The translations under genes were made by a program, and so were the position numbers. A DNA stretch of 64,000 nt. Source: Megaustenia siamemsis (lineage: Eukaryota; Mollusca; Gastropoda; Stylommatophora; Ariophantidae). Under the pieces are notes generated by a model. It was not told the origin of the DNA. It saw only the letters and a program-made list of their open reading frames with translations, and made no database searches. Of the stretch, positions 56,336 through 64,000 are shown piece by piece (position 1 is the first letter of the stretch; each line of letters starts with the position of its first letter). The stretch lies in assembly GCA_032433765.1 (NCBI GenBank), contig JAVIAB010000101.1, positions 59,836,092-59,900,091 on the forward strand. The letters run 5' to 3'.

Positions 56336-56992
56336 TATTAATTTGAGCAGTTATATGATTGAGCTTCAAATGAGTGACTGGACAGAAAGGGAGATAATCG
56401 ATCAATGAATGTAAGTTGTTATCTCGAATTTACAATGTTTGATGAAAGCTTGAATGATGGAATGAAAGAAAACGTCATCTGAACTATTACTGCTAATACG
56501 CCCTATAAAGAGCATAACGATTTATACTGTTGAATGTTTGTATGACTTTTCCTAGATGAATCCAGTTCTCCTTCACTGACACCAACTTCTCAGCAAAGAC
56601 AGTGATCTTCATTTTCATGAAGTATGGAGCTCTTCGATTCATTTTCCTCTCAGACCAAAGACGGAAGTCATAGTTCTAAAAGATGACTATTTGCTGCTAG
56701 TTCTTGTTATATCTTAGTCTCAAGGTTGAGCTTTCCCTAGTAATCGTTCTGTGTAGCGATTCTCTTGACCTCTTTTATCAGAATGACTTCCACATGAATT
56801 CTTGATGGAAAAGTCGTTCTTCGTCCATTCCCAGAACATGACTGAACTTTTCCCAACGTTCCCAATTTTCTATAAATATCTACACGTTTTCTTGAGCTTA
56901 AAAGTGATCTTCACTTTCATCAAGCATGGAGCATTGTGATGCTTGCAGAATAATGCTGGGCAGTGACAAGAGGCACCATATTGCCTCAATAA

Positions 56993-56997
<5 letters not shown>
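56336..56997. other. No gene recognised
   Basis: A weak internal duplication: gtgatcttcattttcatgaa near 56600 and gtgatcttcactttcatcaa near 56906. Confidence 0.4.

Positions 56998-57036
<39 letters not shown>
56998..57036. repeat. (TA)n tract
   Basis: Pure TA array at the 3' tail of the next LINE. Confidence 0.95.
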
Positions 57037-57038
<2 letters not shown>

Positions 57039-59150
57039 TCATCATCATTGAGTGCCGTCTCCGCAACGAAGGTTGGCTACCATGGAGCGCCATTTTGCTC
57101 TATCTCTTGCTTTGATGGTGCAGGTTGTCATCGGTTGATTTGTCCATCTTTTGATGTTACTCGTCCATGTTAATCTTGGTCTGCCTCTGCCTCTTTTACC
57201 TTGTATTTTCCCCTCCAGGATCACTTTCAGTAGGCTGTTGTGTCTTTTAACATGGCCTAAGAATCGCATTTGTCTTGTTCTAATTGTGTTCAGAAGTTCT
57301 CTTTTCATTTTTAGTTGTTTTAAGACTTTGTCATTTGTTTTCTTTTCCTTCCATCCAATTCTACCTATTCTTCTATATATCCACATTTCAAAGGCTTCAA
57401 TTCTCTGTTCTGTTTTCTTGTCTAATGTCCATGTTTCAGCACCATATAGGAATATTGAGAAGATGTAACATTTTGCTATTCTTAGTTTTAGCTCTGGTGT
57501 TATTTGTTTTGATGTTAGTATGTCCTTCATGACATTAAAATTACTTTTTGCCATTCCTATTCTTTTGTTTATTTCAGTTGTACATTTTCCATCACTGGTT
57601 ATAGTATGTCCAAGGTAGTTATAGTTCTGAACTGTCTCAAGGTCTATTCCTTCAATTTTGATATCCACTTGTGGGTTTTGGGTATTTTCTTTGTTTATGA
57701 TCATAGTTTTAGTCTTTTTGATATTCATATCTAGTCCATATTTTTTGCTTGTCGTGTTTATTTCATTAAGTAATTGTTGTAGGTCTTTAGGATTTTCTGC
57801 TAGTAGTACAGTATCGTCAGCATATCTTAGGTTATTTATTATCTTTCCATTAATATGTAGGCCTGGCATCTCTATGATGTTTTTAAAGATTTGCTCAGTG
57901 TATAGATTGAACAAGCTTGGTGATAGGATGCATCCTTGTCTTACTCCTCTTTTTATATCAATGGGTGTAGAGAACTCTTTGTTATATTTTATTATTGCTG
58001 TTTGCTCCCAGTATAGATTGCATATTAGTCGTATATCCATGTCATCTAGATGTATCTCTTTTAGGCATTATATAAGTTGTTTGTGGTGTACTCTATCAAA
58101 AGCTTTGGTGTAGTCTATGAAGCAGGCATATATTGGTTTGTTTACTTCTGTGTATTTTTCGATTAATGTTCTCATGCAGAATATGGCTTCTTTTGTCCCG
58201 CTATTTTTCCTAAATCCAAATTGCTGCTCATCTAATTCAGTATTGATTTTATTCTGAATCCTTCCTTGTATAACTTTTAGCAAGATTTTTGTAACATGGC
58301 TCATTAGGCTTATTGTTCTAAAGTCACTGCATTCAACTGCACCATTCTTTTTAGGCAATGCAATGAAAGTTGATGTTTTTAGTTCATTTGGTATGTATCC
58401 TGTGTGGTATATGTCGTTGCATATGTCTGTAATCACTTCAATGCCAACATCTTCAAGTGCCTGTATCATCTCTATCTGTATGCTTTCAGGTCCTGCTGCT
58501 TTTCCCCTTTTCATTGTTTTTATAGCTTTTTCCACCTCAGATTTTAAGATTTTATAGCCTGATGTACATTTTATAACTGGTTTGTTGTCCCTTTGATCAT
58601 GAAATAGTTCTGTTATATATTCCTGCCAACTATCTATGATATCCTTATTGTCTGTTAGCATTTTTCCTTTTTTGTCTGCAATGCATCCACCTTCTGTGGC
58701 TTTTTTATTTTTATTAGTCATTCTCTTTATTTCTGTGTGCATTCCTCTTAGGTCTTGTTTGCTTTCCATAGTTTCTATTTCTCTACATTTTTGGCTGAGC
58801 CAGTCTTCTTTTGCTTTTTTGCACATTTTGCGTATCTCATTATCTATTTTATTGTATTGGGCAGTGTTCTTCGCTTGTCTCCTTTCTTCCATTTTTTCTA
58901 AGATGGTGTTAGTTATCCATTTTTGTTTTTTGTTCGTTTCTCTTTTGGGTAAGGTGTCGCAGGCTTTTTGTATGCTTTTCTTTATGCATTGCCATTTGGT
59001 TGTTACTTTTTCATCAGGATTTTCTCTTCTGTATTGTTCAATTCCTTCCTCTAGCAGCTTCTGGTATGTGTTCTTTACTTGTATTGTATAGGTATCTTTA
59101 CTATCTTTTTGATTTAAAGCTGTTATGTCGAGTGGGTTTGTTGATGAATC
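57037..59150 (-). mobile_element. RTE-A LINE, longest and best preserved copy
   Basis: The minus strand is open from about 59135 to 57045 except for one TAA at 58068-58070. Domains in order: connector with lysine-rich helices (KMCKKAKEDWLSQKCREIE), reverse transcriptase (KRGKAAGPESIQIEMI, ALPKKNGAVECSDFRTISL, FGFRKNSGTKEAIF, DYTKAFDRVHHKQLI, RGVRQGCILSP, catalytic RYADDTVLL), then the C-terminal ETWTLDKKTEQRIEAFEMW region and RGRGRPRLTW. The apurinic-type endonuclease is absent: 5'-truncated. Tail is a short CATCATCATC (minus GAT) array next to (TA)n. The nearest related metazoan clade is RTE. Enzyme role: reverse transcription of its own RNA at the target. Confidence 0.93.
57045..58892 (-). 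pseudogene. RTE-A reverse transcriptase with one nonsense codon
   Basis: Two frames (58892-58068 and 58040-57045) are the same frame split by TAA at 58068-58070. The parallel RTE-A sequence at 6430 has GAA at this place, so a single G to T change separates this copy from an open frame of roughly 690 codons, still lacking its endonuclease. Confidence 0.9.
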
Positions 59151-59161
59151 AGATTTGTGTG

Positions 59162-59181
59162 TATATATATATATATATATA
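59162..59181. repeat. (TA)n tract at the 5' side of the LINE
   Basis: Second TA array, a few bases beyond the truncation point. Confidence 0.85.
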
Positions 59182-60059
59182 CGCTGAGTTGAACAGTCAT
59201 TACATTTTGATGGTAAATAAACAAATGTACACTATACGGGCAAAATATGATTTTTAAAAAATACATATTAAAAAAACATGTTATTTTGAGAATATCAATG
59301 AAATGAACAAGTAACTGCAATGTTTGTATACGTCAATTATTGATCTTTGAAAAAAATAAAGAGATGCACTAGAGATGTTATCACAATTGTTTTCTTCTCT
59401 TCTGCGACAATCTGACAGAAACCAACTTGCTTTGCTTTTAGACATATTTACATTTAACACTTTTGTTATTTACAACATCACCATTTGTGCATTATATTTC
59501 TTTCTTACTTGATTTCCACTCTCTGATACCTGATATAGACGTAACGATAATTTAGTTTGCAAATCAAGTTTCCCAAATTATTTATTTATCATTTGTTTGA
59601 TAAGTCTTGATTTCGTCAGTTATCACCATTTCCTGTACGTGTATTATGCTTCATGTTCTACATTTCAACTCATTTTTTGAATATTGTTCTTGTCCCAGAC
59701 ACTTTTTTTTCCCAGACTCGTTTTGAATGTATCTCCATTAGGGAGTTATCTCCCCTAGTCATTATTTCATACCCGTAACTACAATACACACAAGTTATGA
59801 ACAATGTTCAATAAAGAGTTTCAAAACTCATGCCCTAAAATCGTATCAAATATCTCCAAAACCATATGTAAGGACTACTATGATTACCATGACGTTATTT
59901 TTCTTTATCGTTCGCCAGCTTTTACCTCTGACGAATTTCCTTGAGACTAGGAACTGAATGTTGATTGTTAATCCATTTCTCCCTGGTAGCCGTGTTCATA
60001 TGTTGTTATCACTTTATAATTAAAGTAGTACAATCTAAACGGTTGCACTAAAGCGGCAA
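59182..60059. other. Intron sequence around micro-exon 3
   Basis: No other gene or repeat recognised. Confidence 0.45.
59509..59529 (-). CDS. Micro-exon 3 (21 nt), VSESGNQ
   Basis: The donor is GTAAGAAAG and the chosen acceptor cgtctatatcag. A second AG seven bases downstream would give a 14-nt exon that breaks the phase, so the upstream one is preferred. It lacks the hydrophobic residue at position 5. The next intron (4,695 bp) contains the longest RTE copy. Confidence 0.5.
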
Positions 60060-60165
60060 CTCCCTTTGATCTTTGTCGATTGTGTAATTCGTCTTTCTTC
60101 CTCAGTTGTCTTTCAGCGTTCAGGAGAAATTTAATTTGTGGTCGTTTCATCTTATTATAAAAAAA
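60060..60165 (-). repeat. Interspersed repeat R3, copy 2
   Basis: Minus translation KRPQIKFLLNAERQLRKKDE, related to the copies at 35085 and 61240. Confidence 0.5.
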
Positions 60166-60625
60166 AAAAACGTTGCAATACCTTAGTGGTTGAACATTTT
60201 TCCCATTACTTACACATATATTTCACTACATGCGCCATATATGTCAATTGATTACTGACTGTTTGATATCATAAATTGTTTTGAATCATTTAACATATCA
60301 TATTGCATGTGACGCATACACGTTTGGTAGTTTATGTTGCTTATGTAACAGTATAAAGATACGATTACTTACTGCAAATGTTTCATTCTGAAATAGATTA
60401 TTAATGGTCACTGTCATCAATTTGTTATTATAGGTAGAGGAATGAATATATAAAAGGCAGACATTAGAAGTTATCATTTAAGTACAAATTTATTCTTTCC
60501 AAAGAGTGCCTGGAACAAAGAGAACAACTTGTGGTGACTATAATAAACAAGTGCCTTCTATTCTCCAGAACAAGGTAAACCCTTTACACAGTAACAATGT
60601 ATCATTCATTTTCATCGCCTGTCTT
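60166..60625. other. Intron sequence around micro-exon 2
   Basis: Nothing else recognised. Confidence 0.45.
60373..60387 (-). CDS. Micro-exon 2 (15 nt), NETFA
   Basis: Shortest exon found. The acceptor is ataatctatttcag and the donor GTAAGTAATCG. The strong splice signals support it more than its five codons do. The next intron is 843 bp. Confidence 0.6.
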
Positions 60626-61745
60626 AATAAAGATAATTCCTTCTCATTGGATGGCTAAATAAAGATAATTCCTTCTCATTGGATGGCTAAATAAAGATAA
60701 TTCCTTCTCATTGGATGGCTAAATAAAGATAATTCCTTCTCATTGGATGGCTAAATAAAGATAAATCATTCTTAATGTTTGACTAAATAAAGATAAATCA
60801 TTCTTATTGTTTGATTAAATAAAGATAATTCTTACTCATTGTTTGACTAAATAAAGATAATTTATTCTCATTGGATGATTAAATAAAGATAATTCATTCT
60901 CAATGTATGACTAAATAAAGATAATTCCTTCTTATTGTATAACTAAAAAAAAGATAATTCATTCTCAATGTATGACTAAATAAAGATAATTCCTTCTCAA
61001 TGTATGACTAAATACACATAATTCATTCTCATTGTATGACTAAATAAAGATAGTACATTTTCATTGGATGACTAAAAAAAGATAATTCATTCTCATTGGT
61101 TGACTAATTATTTATATTTATAATGATAATATATATCTTTATAGATACTTTATTCTCATGTCATGACTTAATAAAGATAATCCATTCTGATTGGATGACT
61201 AAATAAAGATAATTCATTCTCATGTCATTACTAATTAAATAAACTTGTTTCTCATCCTTTTTTTCCATTTGCCTTTCAGCGCTGAAGGGAGATACAATTT
61301 GTGGTTTTTTGCTCTTTTTCTGTTGGCATCTCCTGATGTTATGTGTCATGTTTCCAAGTGTTTCTATCACTCCATCACAACATGTTTTATGTAATTGGCC
61401 CCTGGGGCTGATGTTCTCGGTATGGTTATTGAAGAGGCCGTATATTGTATTCTGATCTGTCTGCTTCATCATTTGGCCATGCCATTTTATCTGACGTTAC
61501 TGTGTGTATTCTATGGCGAGATTCACTCACATAACATGACTAAACAAAGATAATTCTTTCTGATCACATGACTGAATAAAGATAGTTCCATGTCATCACA
61601 TGACTAAATAAAGATAGTTTCTCGTTTGATATGACTAAATGATGAAAGCCGAATCTCATCTCATGAATATTAAATAGAGAGTTCCATTTCATCACATTTC
61701 TAAATAAAGACAGTTCCATCGCATCAGATGACTAAATAAAGATAA
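60626..61745. repeat. 32-bp minisatellite, about 25 copies, interrupted
   Basis: The unit is taaataaagataattccttc plus tcattggatggc; the first four copies are identical, later ones diverge. The array is interrupted at about 61238-61530 by an R3 copy and by a short AT-rich piece near 61105. Confidence 0.93.
61240..61475 (-). repeat. Interspersed repeat R3, copy 3 (longest)
   Basis: Open minus-strand frame 61472-61161; it contains DGVIETLGNMTHNIRR and KKSKKPQIVSPFSAERQMEK. The copy at 35085 shares both blocks in the same order, in two frames. Probably from a transposon protein; no domain recognised. Confidence 0.55.
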
Positions 61746-61899
61746 CTCTCTTTTCTTTAAAGGCATCAATATTCGGCCCTAATTTGGGTGTTTACACTAT
61801 TCTTTCAGTTCTTTATTATTTTTCTAACACTTTTATGTAAAAATGCACCACTGTCTGCTGTTATATTGATATGTTCGCCTATCGTATAATTGTACTAGA

Positions 61900-62112
61900 T
61901 GAAATAATCATCACCATCACCATTTGCCATACCGGATGGCGTAGACGATCATATCTTTTCACAATCTTTTATGCACAGTGCACTATATCAATTCTGTTGT
62001 TTTCTATGGCATGACAAAATGCTATCTAGTATCACTCTCTTTGTCGTTCACGATCTCTCTTTCCTGGTGTTTTGCCAGTTGTAACCAAGTATTATAACTT
62101 CCCTCTTCCTCT
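61900..62112 (-). mobile_element. RTE-C LINE 3' fragment
   Basis: Begins with a CATCACCATCACC tail on the plus strand and matches 33285-33500 (tttgccagttgtaac, agtatc). Confidence 0.65.
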
Positions 62113-63094
62113 GATGTAATATTAATAAGGTAATATTAAGTAAAGTATTAACCATTTTATAAATGCTTTGACTTTAGATTTTAGTCTTTGATCGGAATGA
62201 CTTCACAGCAGAGGTTATATTCCTATACTTGCCCCGGTGTCAACAATCAACAAAGTGTTTATCCCTTTCGTCCGTATTTATCGATTAAACATGTGTTTTA
62301 TTAAATTCCTTGTATTTACTACGTTCATACAAACTGTTCTATTGAACGTGTCGCATTAAACTAAACAAGAGGCACGCAGATCAAAACGAACTATACCGGG
62401 TCGTACCGCGGCAACATCAAAATTAGAATATTCTAGCACCATATAGTTAGAGAAGGATGAGAGAGTGAGTAAGGAATATAATAATTGTAATCGTATCAGA
62501 CTGAAGATACGCAAATAATAAAGTCTGCCAATGAAAAATATTGCCGATGTCTTGAGTTAATGATTAAGTACAATTTTGTCTCAGGTAAGGGTTTTCGTCA
62601 CTTAGGGTCTCACCAGTGTTAAGTGAACGCCTCGGAGTTAACAATAACGATCAAGAAGGAGTCAGAGAAATAACGAAGAAAAGAAGAACAGTGTCCCCAA
62701 GACACGGAAATAACGAATATAAAAAATAGAAGGGAAAAAGAGGTTGTCGCGGCACGATGACGGAAGAACGTTAACGGTCACAAACATTAATATGAACTTC
62801 CTTCATACTTACCCCTGTCGCTACTATATTCATGAAGTCAACCTGACAAGATAGTGGTTGTTACATTTTTTTTTTAAATCCCCAAATTCGAAAAAAAAAC
62901 AGTTTGCTTCTTCTATTCCATCTCTACGTTTATAATTTTCTAGTTTAACGACATGAATTAAAGTAATCTCCATTTAGTTGGCGTAACAATAAAATTATGG
63001 TGGTTCTAAATTAAAAAAAAAATTATCCGTGAAATATTCATCGCTAAAACAATTTATTTTATTTTTTGGATTAGGGTTTGGGTTAGGGTTTGGG
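62113..63094. other. Intron sequence around micro-exon 1
   Basis: Short ttagggtttgggttagggtt at 63073-63092 resembles telomere repeats but is only about 24 bp long. Nothing else recognised. Confidence 0.45.
62813..62842 (-). CDS. Micro-exon 1 (30 nt), VDFMNIVATG
   Basis: The acceptor is ctatcttgtcag and the donor GTAAGTATG. It is the most upstream exon seen. It differs slightly from the other 30-nt exons because its methionine is at position 4 instead of 5. The next intron is 2,425 bp and holds the 32-bp minisatellite. Confidence 0.7.
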
Positions 63095-63215
63095 TAAGGA
63101 AATATAGGACTTTACCCTCGCGTTGTTTGTTCTTTTTTTCTACAATTAGGGGTCTTCTAATAACAAATTACAGAACCGTCGAGTAAAGTGTCACTCAAGA
63201 GGACTTTACTCTTCC
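63095..63215 (+). repeat. Interspersed repeat R2, copy 2
   Basis: gactttaccctcgcgttgtt, tctacaattaggggtct and cagaaccgtcgagtaaagtg match 24255-24365 in order. Confidence 0.5.
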
Positions 63216-63654
63216 AAACTGGGAAAAATAAAAACACAATTATCCCGTTAAGCTCTGACTTTACCATTTACATCTTGTTAAGAAAGTCGGATTTCGATAG
63301 AGCTACAGCTATGTTGTGCCTTTTTTTATGGTAACTTCTCGCTGCATTATAAATGTTCTTGAATGTTTTTGAGCGTGTCACGTGATTTAAGTTGCGGTTT
63401 GCCAGGAGACCCCCCCCCCCCCCCCCGCTTAGTAAATACTTTGTATTCTATGATATTACAAATTGCTCAAACCACGAGTTTGGCATATTTGCGAACAACA
63501 ATTGTAATTCACAATTATAATACTCTCGGTATAATGCTTTAGAAATTCTTCCATATCAATCATATGTTGACGCCATCTCTATGTCTGTTCTTATGATTCT
63601 ACACAATCATTTTTTTGAGTTAAACTAACATGATGTCTTCTACTTATATCTAAT
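63216..63654. other. No gene recognised; poly-C run
   Basis: A run of 16 or so C at 63411-63426; otherwise nothing. Confidence 0.45.
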
Positions 63655-63727
63655 ATATAATGTATATAATTCCAGTTGTTCCGTTCTCATTACATGGTCA
63701 TAAAATTATGATTATTTCTTCCTAATA
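63655..63727 (-). mobile_element. RTE-B LINE scrap, opposite to the next element
   Basis: tccagttgttccgttctcat and ttatttcttcctaatatt match the minus-strand RTE-B region seen at 15131-15200. It meets a plus-strand RTE-C fragment directly. Confidence 0.6.
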
Positions 63728-63950
63728 TTTGATAACATCATGAGAAGAGAAAAGTTGGAATACTTGGTGATAACTGGCAAAATAGAAGAAAAGAGAGATC
63801 GGGGAAGACAAAGAGAGAAAATATTGGATATCTTGGTGTCATGGCATGGAAAACAGTCAACAACAGAACTTATACGATGAACAGTAGATAACAGATTGTG
63901 GGAGGACATGATCGCCTACGCCAACTGGCATAACACATGCCGATGATGAA
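63728..63950 (+). mobile_element. RTE-C LINE 3' fragment
   Basis: One frame reads through MRREKLEYLVITGKIEEKRD and a GRQREKILD block; the 3' end has tcgcctacgccaactggcat and a GAT-rich tail. Confidence 0.7.
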
Positions 63951-64000
63951 TATTGGATATTAGCTACATTTGTGTTTTAGTATCTTTCAAGGGTACCAAA

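Larger units (their letters stand above)
4124..62842 (-). other. Large micro-exon gene (span of the exons found)
   Basis: Twenty-three candidate exons of 15 to 39 nt lie in order on the minus strand; each is listed separately. Seen directly: GT donors (18 are GTAAGT), AG acceptors mostly with pyrimidine tracts, all lengths divisible by three, no stop in phase 0, 591 nt of coding sequence over 58.7 kb. For 19 of them the nearest plausible acceptor already gives a multiple of three; for four (at 59509, 15432, 7157 and 4124) I chose the acceptor that does. Both ends of the gene lie outside the window: no start codon, signal peptide or stop was found. Any exon could be skipped or included without a frame change. 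Schistosome micro-exon genes have this architecture and encode variable secreted proteins; whether this gene is related is unknown. The peptide has alternating hydrophobic residues and only one cysteine, so amphipathic helices are a reasonable guess. Confidence 0.8.

Noticed and set aside
60209..60220. Micro-exon at a GTAAGTAATG donor
   Set aside because: The nearest acceptors give exons beginning with a stop codon.
63073..63092. Interstitial telomere
   Set aside because: Only about two imperfect units.

Overview
AT-rich eukaryotic (metazoan) DNA. There is no bacterial-style gene, no rRNA and no convincing functional tRNA gene. Many decayed non-LTR retrotransposons (RTE-type with GAT-rich tails, RNase H-bearing LINEs of the I/Nimb type, several others known only from C-terminal scraps), Penelope-like elements with hammerhead motifs, tRNA-derived SINEs, Tc1/mariner- and pogo-type DNA transposons, minisatellites and (TA)n tracts fill most of the window. 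The mix suggests a lophotrochozoan, perhaps a mollusc; this is inference, and a flatworm is not excluded.

Main result: the minus strand carries what looks like one very large gene made almost entirely of micro-exons. I found 23 candidate exons of 15-39 nt between 62842 and 4124. Each has a GT donor (mostly GTAAGT), nearly all have a pyrimidine-rich YAG acceptor, every length is a multiple of three and all are open in phase 0. They sum to 591 nt (197 codons) spread over 58.7 kb, with introns of 0.34-8.5 kb. The 30-nt exons share hydrophobic residues at positions 1, 5 and 9 and the 21-nt exons often at 1 and 5, as in amphipathic helices. The architecture resembles schistosome micro-exon genes, but I do not recognise the peptide.

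Layout. 1-4.2 kb: Penelope-type end, SINE with perfect 14-bp target duplication, degenerate tandem repeat, RTE scraps. 4.2-5.1 kb: 37-bp minisatellite. 5.1-6.5 kb: RTE copy nested in an opposite RTE copy, with a SINE. 6.5-16.4 kb: exons and RTE fragments. 16.9-24.4 kb: RNase H LINE fragments, TTTC and GGAT arrays, a double-headed SINE. 24.4-34 kb: densest run of micro-exons, with LINE fragments and a 48-bp minisatellite. 36.5-42.7 kb: LINE pieces, the largest RNase H LINE, a hammerhead-bearing insertion with 10-bp target duplication, a 54-bp minisatellite. 45.2-47.2 kb: 52-bp minisatellite split by a SINE-like insertion. 47.3-49.4 kb: near-complete DD82E-like transposon. 49.7-52.7 kb: Penelope-like element whose (TA)n tract is split by a pogo-type element. 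53-64 kb: RTE copies, including the longest (57.0-59.15 kb), a 32-bp minisatellite and the first exon seen.

The mobile elements all appear to be intronic passengers of the micro-exon gene. None seems intact enough to be autonomous.
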